Assembly: GCF_900112485.1 (NCBI RefSeq)
Contig: NZ_FOMG01000022.1
Location: 1-64,000, forward strand
Length of the DNA: 64,000 bases
Reading direction: 5' to 3'
DNA from: Clostridium uliginosum
GTDB lineage: Bacteria; Bacillota; Clostridia; Clostridiales; Clostridiaceae
Both the position numbers and the translations under genes were made by a program. The notes under the pieces were generated by a model. That model was not told where the DNA came from and searched no databases. It saw nothing but the letters and a program-made list of their open reading frames with translations. This document shows positions 25,655-34,217 of the stretch, one piece after another; positions within the stretch are counted from its first letter, which is position 1; every line of letters begins with the position of its first letter.

Positions 25655-26908
25655 TTATTTTAAAAAAGCAGTTGCAATAGACTCAAAAGTTAAAATAGCT
25701 GTTAATATAATTAACACTACAATGGTTACCCATCCAACTGAATTTTTAATTTTATCATTTACGTACTCACCCATAATTTCCTTATTATTTACTATAAGCA
25801 TCATACAAATTAACACTACTGGTAATAACATACCATTTATAACCTGTGATCCTAATGTTATCTGAATTAAAGGTGCTCCAGGAATTAATATGATAGCAAT
25901 TCCAACAATAATTATAATAGTAAATAGTGTGAAAAACTCAGGTGCTTCTTTTAATGTTTTATTTATACCAGCTTCAAAACCAAAAGCTTCACAAATATAA
26001 AATGCTGTAGCCAAAGGTAGTATTGTCGCTGAAAAAATAGACGCTATAAAAAGTCCAAAAGCAAAAATTTGAGAAGAAAAAGCTCCTGCAAGTGGTTTTA
26101 ACGCTACTGCTGCATCCTTAGCCTCTTCTATTTGAATTCCACTTTTATAAAGTGTTGCTCCACAAGCTACAATTATAAAGAAAGCAACTACTACTGTAAT
26201 AACACTACCAACAACTACATCCCAAAATTCGTATTTAAAGTCTTCAACCTTAAGACCTTTTTCTATAACTGCTGATTGCATATAAAACTGCATCCAAGGA
26301 GCAATAGTAGTTCCTACAATACCAATAACCGTACCTATATAGTCAAAATTAGTTTCAATAGTAGGATGAATTAAAGCACTGCCTATTTCATGCCAGTCTG
26401 GTTTAGCAAGAAATGCAGAAGCAATGTAGGATAATAAAAATAAACTAAAAACCAAAAATAACTTTTCAGTAGTTTTATAAGTACCCTTTACTACCAAAAT
26501 CCATACTGCAATAGCAGCCAAAGGCACCGATACATATTTACTTACTCCAAAAACCTGCATACTACCTGCAACACCTGCAAATTCAGTAGCTGTATTTCCT
26601 ATATCTGCAATGATTAACCCAATAAATATAAAGAAAGTTACCTTAACGCCAAAATTTTCTCTAATTAAATCTGCCAATCCTTTTCCAGTAACTATACCCA
26701 TTCTGGCATTCATTTCCTGTACTACAAGAAGCACAATAAAGCATGGAAATAATGACCAAAGCAATTTATAACCATATGTAGCACCAGCTACAGAATATGC
26801 TGTAATACCACCTGCATCATTATCTACACTACCTGTTATAATTCCAGGACCTAAAACACTTAAGAATATTAATAGATTCGCCATCCATGTTTTTCTTTTT
26901 GCATTCAT
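25655..26908 (-). CDS. Nramp-fold divalent cation transporter, probably Mg2+-type (NRMT-like)
   Basis: 417 residues, about eleven membrane helices. The overall fold is Nramp, but the metal-site signatures differ. Where Mn/Fe Nramps have DPGN in helix 1, this protein has DNDAGG at 29-34. Where they have MPHN in helix 6, it has TIAPWMQFYMQ at 201-211. Loss of the soft methionine ligand is the hallmark of Nramp-related magnesium transporters. The neighbouring gene, transcribed just upstream with a 15-bp gap, is a soluble MgtE/CBS protein, which supports a magnesium role. Mn2+ transport cannot be excluded. GAGGGAAGTG precedes the ATG. Confidence 0.85.
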   Translation of the reverse strand: MNAKRKTWMANLLIFLSVLGPGIITGSVDNDAGGITAYSVAGATYGYKLLWSLFPCFIVLLVVQEMNARMGIVTGKGLADLIRENFGVKVTFFIFIGLIIADIGNTATEFAGVAGSMQVFGVSKYVSVPLAAIAVWILVVKGTYKTTEKLFLVFSLFLLSYIASAFLAKPDWHEIGSALIHPTIETNFDYIGTVIGIVGTTIAPWMQFYMQSAVIEKGLKVEDFKYEFWDVVVGSVITVVVAFFIIVACGATLYKSGIQIEEAKDAAVALKPLAGAFSSQIFAFGLFIASIFSATILPLATAFYICEAFGFEAGINKTLKEAPEFFTLFTIIIIVGIAIILIPGAPLIQITLGSQVINGMLLPVVLICMMLIVNNKEIMGEYVNDKIKNSVGWVTIVVLIILTAILTFESIATAFLK

Positions 26909-26923
26909 TCTTTACACTTCCCT

Positions 26924-28150
26924 CTATCTATATCTCTTATTATGCTTAGTAAATTCATAAACAATATCATTCATACTTACAATTCCTATTAGATGCATTT
27001 GTTCATCAACTACAGGCATAGCAAATAAATTATATTTTGATATAGCCTTAACTAAATCACTTATTTTATGTGTATCCTGCATAGATATAACTTCTTTATT
27101 CATAATATCTTCTAACTTTTTATCAGCAGCAGAAACAATTAAGTCCCTTAAAGACACTACGCCAATAAGTTTATGTGTATCATTTACAATATAGACATAA
27201 TAAATTTGCTCAACTTCTTCTGTTAATTGACGAATATCATTTATTACATCAGCTACTGTATAGTCAATTGGACATGATATAAAATCAGTATTCATAAGGC
27301 TTCCAACTAGATATTCCTCATATTCCATAAGTTCTCTTATTTCATCTGAAGCTTCTTTTTCCATATTATTAAGCAATTCTTCTGCTTTATCTTCATTTAA
27401 TCCATCCAATACATCAGCTGCCTCGTCTGCTGGCATTTCTTCTAGAATATCAGCTGCTTTATCTGTAGACAGTGTTCTAAGTAAGCTTACCTGTACATCT
27501 TCTTCTAATTCTTCTAACACGTCTGCAGCCTTCGCATTATCTAAGCTAGAAAAAATAATTGCTCCTGTATTTACATCAAAATCTTCAATTATATCTGCAA
27601 GGTCTGAAGGATGAAGTGTGTGTAGTTTATTATAAGTTTTTGAAAGCAAAATATCTTTCGAAGCAAAGGCTGTTTGAACGTCATCCCATAACATTAGTTT
27701 GCCTGATACTTTAATTCCTAATCTTTTTAATGGTTTAGCAATTCCAATCCTTCTTAATAATCCTTCTATACCAATATCTACTGCTGCAATGAACATCCCT
27801 GAAGACAAGATAACTAATCTAACATCATTAGCTCTAACTACCTTTCTGCCGTTAACATCAATAATTTGTTTATCTAAAACATACTTTTTCAATAGCATGA
27901 AGTTCCCTAAATCTTTATCTTGAACTTTATTGCAGATTAAAACATATTGTTTTTTTTGCTTAGAAACATCAATATTATCAAAATCAATAAATTTTATTCC
28001 TTCTTTTGTTTTAACCACAGCTATAATAACTTTAGGATTTTTAAAATTCACATCAACAGCTAAATCCTTTAAAGTTCCTATTACTTCTTTATTAGCTGTA
28101 TATATTTTATTACCTAATATTCTGCTTAGATAAACACTTCTAAATTGCAT
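26924..28150 (-). CDS. Soluble PRC-barrel/MgtE-N/CBS protein, likely regulator of the adjoining transporter
   Basis: 408 residues without membrane helices. PRC-barrel-like segments occupy about 1-140 (LGNKIYTANKEVIG and a second VNGRKVVRANDV unit). An MgtE N-terminal superhelical domain follows at about 150-260 with repeated ADVLEELEED-type helices, then a CBS pair at about 270-405. In MgtE channels the N and CBS domains sense Mg2+ and gate the pore; here the pore domain is absent and an Nramp-like carrier follows 15 bp downstream, so I infer a sensor/regulatory partner. Start at ATG 28150, eight bases after AAGGAG; a GTG three codons earlier is inside that spacing. Confidence 0.83.
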   Translation of the reverse strand: MQFRSVYLSRILGNKIYTANKEVIGTLKDLAVDVNFKNPKVIIAVVKTKEGIKFIDFDNIDVSKQKKQYVLICNKVQDKDLGNFMLLKKYVLDKQIIDVNGRKVVRANDVRLVILSSGMFIAAVDIGIEGLLRRIGIAKPLKRLGIKVSGKLMLWDDVQTAFASKDILLSKTYNKLHTLHPSDLADIIEDFDVNTGAIIFSSLDNAKAADVLEELEEDVQVSLLRTLSTDKAADILEEMPADEAADVLDGLNEDKAEELLNNMEKEASDEIRELMEYEEYLVGSLMNTDFISCPIDYTVADVINDIRQLTEEVEQIYYVYIVNDTHKLIGVVSLRDLIVSAADKKLEDIMNKEVISMQDTHKISDLVKAISKYNLFAMPVVDEQMHLIGIVSMNDIVYEFTKHNKRYR

Positions 28151-28157
28151 TGAACAC

Positions 28158-28200
28158 ACTCCTTTTCTTTTAGAGTGTACAATGCAAAGTTTAATGCAAG
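28158..28200. promoter_or_regulatory. Inverted repeat in the leader of the MgtE-like gene
   Basis: GTGTAC and GTACAC with inner TGCA boxes form an inverted repeat just upstream of the ribosome binding site of the MgtE-like gene. It could be an operator or an RNA hairpin. It is far too short for the known Mg2+ M-box riboswitch. Confidence 0.3.
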
Positions 28201-28363
28201 TACACCCTTATTATATTTTCTAATAATAAATTTCTAATTTTTATCTTGTCATATTTATAATACAGGTTAACATCCATTAAACTTATTACTTCCTTTATGT
28301 TTAGAATTTAAAATGATTTTTATACATTTTATTACACGTATACATATAAAGTGATTCATATAA

Positions 28364-28388
28364 TAAAAAAAGAGCTCTTTAAAGCTCG
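28364..28388 (-). terminator. Terminator of the regulator/ABC/kinase operon
   Basis: On the minus strand GAGCTTTAAAGAGCTC folds on itself and is followed by eight T. It lies just after the small open frame at 28389-28517. Confidence 0.7.
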
Positions 28389-28517
28389 TCAACATAATAC
28401 AAAACTTTTTAATGTAACAGAAAAAGGAATACCTTTTTTAGATATTCCCTCCATTGTTCCTAGATAGCTTATACAATTGTTATTAATATTGAAAGTATCT
28501 ACTGTCTCATTATTCAT
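28389..28517 (-). CDS. Possible 42-residue peptide at the end of the kinase operon
   Basis: ATG at 28517 opens a 42-codon frame ending in TGA at the edge of the terminator, exactly filling the space after the kinase gene (33-bp gap). The product has Cys20 and Cys42, a middle segment SYLGTMEGISKKG and a hydrophobic tail. The ribosome binding site is weak (only AGAAAG upstream), so translation is uncertain. No family is recognised. It may be a small regulator, a cognate peptide or chance. Confidence 0.3.
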   Translation of the reverse strand: MNNETVDTFNINNNCISYLGTMEGISKKGIPFSVTLKSFVLC

Positions 28518-28550
28518 TTGAATTACTTTCTATATTTGCATAAGTTTTTT

Positions 28551-29444
28551 TTATTTTATTACTTTAAAATTTATAACTATTTCTAAATATCCTCGTATTG
28601 CTATTGCACTCACTGTACCGTTCATCTTTTCTGTTAATAACTTAACTATCGCTAACCCTAAACCTGTTCCTTTTTTACTTCTAGCTTTATCACATTTATA
28701 AAATCTTTCAAAAAGCTTTTCTGTATCAATATTTTCTTCATCATCAATACTATTCTTTACCTTAATCCGTACTTGATCTTTTTCTTCAAGAGTTATTATA
28801 AAATCTTTTTTTGAATACTTAACTGCATTTGAAATTAAATTTTGCATTATACGTTTTAACATAGCTTCATCTGCATATATAAACACTGGCTTATGTGAAA
28901 TATTCACCTCAAGATTTAAATTTGCATCTTCTATCATTTTAATGTTTTCAAGGATAACATATGATAATAAATTTTCAACATTAATTCTAGTGAAAATAGG
29001 AGTTACCTCACTTGATTCTAATACAGATAGTTCAAAAAAATCATCTGCTAAATTTTTTAATTCATAAGATTTATTCTGTGTAATTTCTAAATATCCTCTT
29101 TGTTTTTCATCTAGCTTACTTCTACCTAGTAATTGAATATAACCAATTATTGAAGTAAGTGGAGTTCTAAAATCATGTGAAATATTTGCAATTGATTCCT
29201 TTAAGTTTTTTTCACTTTTTAGAACCTCAATTCTTAATTCATCCTTAGTATTTATAATTCTGTTTATTTCTGCAGCCAATTCTATAACATCATTATTAAC
29301 TAATGAAACTGAAATATTATTTAAATCGCCACTGTTTATTTCCTTTATTTGCGATAATATATTTTTTATTTGTCTTTTAACATTATAGAGAACTACAAAT
29401 AGAAAAATAATAAAAGTTATTAGAAATATTAATGCAACCTCCAT
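28551..29444 (-). CDS. Histidine kinase of an ABC-transporter-linked two-component system
   Basis: 297 residues: one N-terminal membrane helix (about 3-21), almost no extracellular part, and dimerisation/phospho-acceptor helices with His90 in NISHDFRTPL. The ATPase domain has an N box (NLISNAVKYS) and G2 GTGLGLAIVK. The usual DxGxG G1 box is replaced by NSIDDEENID before FERFYKCD, a variation seen in kinases of bacitracin/lantibiotic resistance systems. With almost no sensor domain, it probably takes its signal from the linked transporter. AGGAGG precedes the ATG. Confidence 0.88.
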   Translation of the reverse strand: MEVALIFLITFIIFLFVVLYNVKRQIKNILSQIKEINSGDLNNISVSLVNNDVIELAAEINRIINTKDELRIEVLKSEKNLKESIANISHDFRTPLTSIIGYIQLLGRSKLDEKQRGYLEITQNKSYELKNLADDFFELSVLESSEVTPIFTRINVENLLSYVILENIKMIEDANLNLEVNISHKPVFIYADEAMLKRIMQNLISNAVKYSKKDFIITLEEKDQVRIKVKNSIDDEENIDTEKLFERFYKCDKARSKKGTGLGLAIVKLLTEKMNGTVSAIAIRGYLEIVINFKVIK

Positions 29445-29467
29445 TTATAATCCTCCTGTAAATCTTT

Positions 29468-30199
29468 TTATTTTAACTCAACTCTTCTAAATATAAAATA
29501 TGATGCACATAATAAAATAGATATTATAATTAATTTTGAAATTATTATGGATGTTACTTCAGAATAAGTAAGTACTTTATTAACAATTATTCTTGCTTGA
29601 CTATGAGCTGTAAAATTATAAATTGTTTTTATTAGAGCACTTTTAGTGCTTAATTGAACTAAACTAATAGCTCCTACCATAAATATAAAAAAAGAGATTC
29701 CCATTGTTTTTGCAACATCCTTAAATAAGAAAGCCACAAACACCCATAAACTTATGCAACTGGCATCTAATATCATTCTAAGCAAAATTGTTCTAACTAT
29801 ATATATAATAGTTGTTCCATTAAAGACCTCGCCCCATCCACTTAATATTGTATTAACAATTACACTAGTGATTGGATATATTAACATTATAATTTCTGTT
29901 GCGAAAAAAAATGTAATTGCCTTACTAACTAAAATACTTAGTCTACTATGTCCTGCTACAATCTCTTGATTAATTATCCTATCTACAAAGTCTGTTCCAA
30001 TAAATATTCCAGCAAATATTGATCCTAATAACATTAGTGTAGCAATATCATACATGCTACCTTGAAAGGCCCTTGCTCCTGTTATTGATCCATTTTTTAT
30101 AACATTAATAATTTCAAAAAAGATAGTAACAGCTGAAATCAACAAAAATGATTTGCTATGCTTTAGCTTATAAATTTCTAACTTTAATAAATTAATCAT
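29468..30199 (-). CDS. ABC-2-type permease, antibiotic/lantibiotic resistance type
   Basis: 243 residues with six predicted membrane helices, like BcrB or LanE/G permeases. The start overlaps the end of the ATPase gene by eight bases, indicating coupling. The likely substrate class is a cell-wall-active peptide, judged only from operon structure; no substrate motif is visible. Confidence 0.85.
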   Translation of the reverse strand: MINLLKLEIYKLKHSKSFLLISAVTIFFEIINVIKNGSITGARAFQGSMYDIATLMLLGSIFAGIFIGTDFVDRIINQEIVAGHSRLSILVSKAITFFFATEIIMLIYPITSVIVNTILSGWGEVFNGTTIIYIVRTILLRMILDASCISLWVFVAFLFKDVAKTMGISFFIFMVGAISLVQLSTKSALIKTIYNFTAHSQARIIVNKVLTYSEVTSIIISKLIIISILLCASYFIFRRVELK

Positions 30200-31118
30200 T
30201 TTCTTTTCCCCCTATCAATTGTACAAAATATTCTTCTAAACTATCACCTTCAACAGCAATTTGTGTAATAATTAATCCTGCCTTTGAAAGTTCAGAAGAT
30301 ACTCTTTTAATATCATCTAAGTTATCATACAATTTAATAGTTTCATCACTCATAACCTTAAAGTTAGATGTATTTAATTTATTTTCAATTATTGTTACTG
30401 CAAGTGAAACATTATCAACCTTTATAGCAATATGTTTTTTACACTTTTCATCTAATTCTTCTAATGTAAGTTTTTCTAAAACTTTTCCTTTATTAATTAT
30501 TATATAATTAGTTGCTAATTGATAAAGTTCTGATAATATATGGCTTGAAATTATAATGGTTATCCCCTTTTCTTCATTAAGTTTTTTAATTAACTCCCTC
30601 ATTTCTACAATTCCTATTGGATCTAATCCATTAGTAGGCTCATCTAAAATAAGCAAGTCAGGATTACTCAAAAGTGCCATTGCAATTCCTAATCTTTGTC
30701 TCATTCCAAGTGAAAAGTTTTTAACCTTCTTCTTTCCAACATCTTTTAGTCCTACTAATTTTAATACTTTTCCTATATTCTCTTTATTAGGAATACCCCT
30801 ACAAATTCTTTCAGCTTCTAAATTTTGATATGCATTCATAGATATATATAGCGTTGGACCTTCTATTATACTTCCTATTCTTTTTCTTTGCTTTTCTAAT
30901 TCCGTACCTTCTTTTTTAGAAAATAACTCAATCTCTCCGCTTGATTGAAATGAAAGGCCCATTAAAATCCTTATGAGGCTCGTCTTACCTGCACCATTTT
31001 GACCAATAAGAGCATAAACCTTGCCCTTTTCTATGGTAATATCTATATTGTCTAATACTATATTATTTTTATATCTTTTGGTTAGATTCTTTGTTTGTAC
31101 CAATATGTTTTTATTCAA
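30192..31118 (-). CDS. ABC transporter ATPase, BcrA-like
   Basis: 308 residues. Walker A is GQNGAGKT at 39-46, the signature is FSLGMRQRLG, and Walker B/D-loop is LLILDEPTNGLDP. The extra C-terminal 80 residues are usual in this drug-export subfamily. The start is TTG at 31118 with AAGGGGGG about eight bases before it. It forms the transporter with the overlapping permease, downstream of the response regulator. Confidence 0.9.
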   Translation of the reverse strand: MNKNILVQTKNLTKRYKNNIVLDNIDITIEKGKVYALIGQNGAGKTSLIRILMGLSFQSSGEIELFSKKEGTELEKQRKRIGSIIEGPTLYISMNAYQNLEAERICRGIPNKENIGKVLKLVGLKDVGKKKVKNFSLGMRQRLGIAMALLSNPDLLILDEPTNGLDPIGIVEMRELIKKLNEEKGITIIISSHILSELYQLATNYIIINKGKVLEKLTLEELDEKCKKHIAIKVDNVSLAVTIIENKLNTSNFKVMSDETIKLYDNLDDIKRVSSELSKAGLIITQIAVEGDSLEEYFVQLIGGKEND

Positions 31119-31194
31119 TTTGATTTCCCCCCTTCAATGATTATAGTTTACTAGTCTTTTCTAAAGGAAATCTAAAATCAATTCTAAAGAAAAT

Positions 31195-31890
31195 CTAAAG
31201 CTTATATAAGCGATATCCCAATCCCCATATTGTTTCAATATATTTTTCTTTATTATTAGCTCTTTTTAACTTGTTACGTATATTACTCATGTGGGTATTT
31301 AATGTATCATCATCACTATAATATTCTTCATTCCATATACTTTCAAATATATTAGCTTTTGAAAAAACTTTGTCTGTATTACTTAATAATAACTCTAAAA
31401 TTTTATATTCTTTTGATGTTAAAGCAATCTCTTTACCGCTTACTATAACTTGTTTACTTTCTATATTTATTTTAATATCTTTATAATTAAGAGTTTTATT
31501 ATTTTTTGTCTTTAAAGAATCTTGTAACTCACATCTTCTTATGTTACTTTCCACCCTTGCTAAAACTTCTTCTAAATCAAAAGGTTTTGTAATGTAATCA
31601 TCAGCTCCAAGCCTTAATAATTCAACCTTTGTTTGTGTTAATCCTTTTGCTGATATTATAATAACTGGTATAGATGAGAATTGCCTTAATTCCTTTAATA
31701 CTTCATCTCCACTTTTATACGGAAGCATTACATCCAAAATTACCAAATCAAAAACTTTATTTTTAACTAAACTTATTCCTTCAAGACCGTTAAATGAACA
31801 TTCTGTTTCATATGTATTTTGCTTTAATATGTCACAAATCAAATTATTGATTTCTTTATCATCTTCTATAACTAAAATTCTTTTCGTCAT
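31195..31890 (-). CDS. OmpR-family response regulator of the ABC transporter operon
   Basis: 231 residues from ATG 31890, preceded by GAAGGGTG; the frame is open further upstream without a ribosome binding site. The receiver has phospho-acceptor D53 in VILDVMLPY and lysine in TKPF. The winged helix follows at about 130-231. It is the first gene of the unit regulator-ATPase-permease-kinase and probably induces the transporter genes. Confidence 0.93.
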   Translation of the reverse strand: MTKRILVIEDDKEINNLICDILKQNTYETECSFNGLEGISLVKNKVFDLVILDVMLPYKSGDEVLKELRQFSSIPVIIISAKGLTQTKVELLRLGADDYITKPFDLEEVLARVESNIRRCELQDSLKTKNNKTLNYKDIKINIESKQVIVSGKEIALTSKEYKILELLLSNTDKVFSKANIFESIWNEEYYSDDDTLNTHMSNIRNKLKRANNKEKYIETIWGLGYRLYKL

Positions 31891-32069
31891 TTGTGCACCC
31901 TTCTTTACAAATAATTCTATAATTGTATTCATTTATCTCTTAAAATTATAGCATAAATTTTGCTTTGTATAGTTCAAAATTACTTTTCCTTTTTACTAGT
32001 AATTCTAGAAGTTATATTATAATATTATAAATATACACTATAGCTAGGTTATACAAGGAGGATATTTAA

Positions 32070-32630
32070 ATGCAAGAATTAGAAACTAGAATTGTTGATA
32101 TTGATGTTGAAAATATAAGAAACATACTATCATCAAATGGTGCTGAAAAAGTTAAGGTGGAAGATCAAATTAATGATATATATGATTTTGAGGATGGTAG
32201 ATTACTATCAAAAAAAGGATATGCTCGTATAAGAACTGTAAATGATAGACTTAATGATAAAATAGTATATTTCATGACAACAAAAAAAATGTTATCACAA
32301 GAAAGATTTAAGGTCATGGAAGAGAATGAAACTATAATAGATAATAAAAAAATGGGTGAAGGCATATTTAAATCCCTTGGATTAGTCTTAAAAGAATCTA
32401 ATAAGAAGTATAGGGAAAGTTATAAATTGCATGATTGTTTAATCGAAATAGATATAAATGATAAAAGTTTTTGTCCATTTCCTTATTTAGAAATAGAAAC
32501 TTCATCAGAAGAAAAGTTAGAAAAAGTAGTTACCTTACTTGGCTATAAATTAGATGATACTACGTCAAAAACTATCTATGATATTTTAGCTGAAAGAGGC
32601 TTATTTAATAAAAATAATAAAGGTATTTAA
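32070..32630 (+). CDS. CYTH-domain protein (class IV adenylate cyclase/thiamine triphosphatase fold)
   Basis: 186 residues. The N-terminal signature is ELETR at 3-7 (the ExExK motif with Arg), followed by alternating basic/acidic beta strands (ARIRTV, LEIET) that form the triphosphate tunnel. Members act on adenylate, thiamine triphosphate or inorganic triphosphate; the substrate cannot be told here. AAGGAGG precedes the ATG. It may be co-transcribed with the staygreen homologue that follows after about 75 bp. Confidence 0.85.
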   Translation: MQELETRIVDIDVENIRNILSSNGAEKVKVEDQINDIYDFEDGRLLSKKGYARIRTVNDRLNDKIVYFMTTKKMLSQERFKVMEENETIIDNKKMGEGIFKSLGLVLKESNKKYRESYKLHDCLIEIDINDKSFCPFPYLEIETSSEEKLEKVVTLLGYKLDDTTSKTIYDILAERGLFNKNNKGI

Positions 32631-32704
32631 ATATATATATTTAACACAATAACTACAACTTTCATATAATGTTTTTGTATCAAATATCTAAAGGACGATA
32701 TAAA

Positions 32705-33166
32705 TTGAGCAAATTAAATCCCGAAAAACTTTCGGTAGATTTTAGACCAGGCGTTACTCCTACAGAACCTATTATACCAAGGAAATATACACTTACCCAT
32801 TCTGATATAACTGCAGAACTTTTTCTGGCAATTGGATTAGAATATGCTTATGATAAAATTAATCCCATGAGAGATGAAGTACTTGGAGAGTGGATTAAAA
32901 TAGGAGAAAAATACTTATATTATGTGTATCTATATGTAGATGGACAATTGGAATCAGATCTAGCTTCTATACGGAATAGCATATTTAGACGAGAATTACC
33001 ACTTGCCCTACAGGCTATCAGATATGGAGATAAAGATTTTTTTAATATCCATCCTGAATTAGATAAAGTTCAAATAATAATTCATTTTAACTCTGTTAAT
33101 CCGTATTTTAATAAAGTAGAAAACTGGGGGACTTTTTCAGACTATAAGGCACACCAAAGAAAATAA
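32705..33166 (+). CDS. Bacterial staygreen (SGR)-family protein
   Basis: 153 residues from TTG 32705, eight bases after AAAGGA (an ATG at 32669 lacks a ribosome binding site). The core motifs are those of the staygreen family: LNPEKLSVDF, RPGVTP, PRKYTLTHSDITAELFL near 25-41 and a C-terminal VNPYFNKVENWG. Plant SGR removes magnesium from chlorophyll a; some bacterial relatives show Mg-dechelatase activity in vitro. Clostridia have no chlorophyll, so the natural substrate is open. The last residues (about KAHQRK) and the stop codon come from the family A element inserted at 33148. Confidence 0.85.
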   Translation: MSKLNPEKLSVDFRPGVTPTEPIIPRKYTLTHSDITAELFLAIGLEYAYDKINPMRDEVLGEWIKIGEKYLYYVYLYVDGQLESDLASIRNSIFRRELPLALQAIRYGDKDFFNIHPELDKVQIIIHFNSVNPYFNKVENWGTFSDYKAHQRK

Positions 33167-33228
33167 CAAATCAAAGATGCGATGTATATTTTGCTGTAAT
33201 ACTGACTTGTTATTTTTTTAAATATTCC
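33148..33228. repeat. Family A element overlapping the end of the staygreen gene
   Basis: GGCACACCAAAGAAAATAAC at the left and TTTTTTTAAATATTCC at the right. Flanks are TAA (33145-33147) and TTA (33229-33231). The staygreen frame reads six codons into the element and uses a TAA inside its left arm, so the insertion has replaced the original C-terminus. Confidence 0.85.
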
Positions 33229-33254
33229 TTATATTAAGTGATTCTAACAATGGT

Positions 33255-33318
33255 AAAAAGCTACATTTTCTTAGTAAATTTATTTAAAACTCTAATTTAC
33301 TAAAAAACGTAGCTTTTT
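33255..33318. terminator. Bidirectional terminator between the staygreen gene and nagB
   Basis: AAAAAGCTAC and GTAGCTTTTT (33255-33264 and 33309-33318) with inner TTAGTAAATT/AATTTACTAA form a long hairpin with A/T runs on both sides. It suits the convergent genes. Confidence 0.85.
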
Positions 33319-33350
33319 ATTATTAATTAAAACATATATAATTTATTAAA

Positions 33351-34079
33351 TTACTTAATTAATTTCCCTATTTCTTCATCTATTATTATTGTTACGTCCT
33401 TATGCATTTGCAGCATTGTAGATGGATTCTTAGTTGTAATCTTTCCACTTAATAATTCTTTTACGACTTCAGCCTTATTTTCGCCTTGTGCTAATAATAA
33501 TATTTTTCTAGATTTCATTATTTGTCCAAGTCCCATAGTTAATGCACTCTTAGGTACTTCGCTTGCTGAATCAAAAAATCTTGAATTCGCTTCAATTGTA
33601 CTTTCAGTTAAACCAGTTAAATGAGTACCTGCTATTAAAACATCACTTGGTTCATTAAATGCAATATGTCCATTGCTTCCAATACCAAGAATTTGTACAT
33701 CTATACCATCTAATTCATCTATTTTATTATCATAATTTTTAGCTTCTTGTTCAATATTTTCTGCTAATCCATTGGGAACAAATGTATTTGATTTATTAAT
33801 ATTTATATACTCAAATAGGTTTTTGTTCATAAAGTATCTGTAACTTTGTGGGTCATTCTCTCCCAATCCAATGTATTCATCTAAATTTACAGTTGTAACT
33901 TTAGAAAAATCTATATCATTAGATTTATTCATTTTAATAAGTTCTTTATACACTCCGATTGGAGTACTTCCTGTTGCTAATCCTAAAATAGCAGTAGGTT
34001 TATTATTAACTATCCCTTTAATTGTTTCAGCTGCTAATTTACTCATTTCATCATAATCTTTTTTAATTACTAACTTCAT
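33351..34079 (-). CDS. nagB: Glucosamine-6-phosphate deaminase
   Basis: Converts glucosamine-6-phosphate to fructose-6-phosphate and ammonia. The 242-residue protein has GLATGSTPIG near 33-42, the active-site NLDEY near 65-69, IGSNGHIAFNEP near 132-143 and the catalytic His in this loop. It is downstream of nagR on the same strand; nagA lies about 1.7 kb away on the other strand. GGAGAGTG precedes the ATG. A candidate NagR operator lies about 100 bp upstream. Confidence 0.95.
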   Translation of the reverse strand: MKLVIKKDYDEMSKLAAETIKGIVNNKPTAILGLATGSTPIGVYKELIKMNKSNDIDFSKVTTVNLDEYIGLGENDPQSYRYFMNKNLFEYININKSNTFVPNGLAENIEQEAKNYDNKIDELDGIDVQILGIGSNGHIAFNEPSDVLIAGTHLTGLTESTIEANSRFFDSASEVPKSALTMGLGQIMKSRKILLLAQGENKAEVVKELLSGKITTKNPSTMLQMHKDVTIIIDEEIGKLIK

Positions 34080-34179
34080 TTAACACACTCTCCATTTCAA
34101 ATTTTTTTTATCATTTGACTATGTTTTAATTTAATGTATTCTTCAATATATCTTACTAAAATCATAATATTCTATCCTA

Positions 34180-34203
34180 ACTGGATATGATATCATTACC
34201 AGT
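34180..34203. promoter_or_regulatory. Candidate NagR operator upstream of nagB
   Basis: ACTGG (34180-34184) and CCAGT (34199-34203) bound a nearly perfect 24-bp palindrome whose centre is ATGATATCAT. It lies between nagR and nagB. The half-site ACTGG is also found before nagA, and GntR/HutC-type NagR proteins bind palindromes with TGG/CCA arms. Confidence 0.6.
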
Positions 34204-34217
34204 ATATATAAAATTCT

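Noticed and set aside
28151..28250. Mg2+ M-box riboswitch before the MgtE-like gene
   Set aside because: Leader is too short and lacks the expected multi-helix structure; only a small inverted repeat is present.
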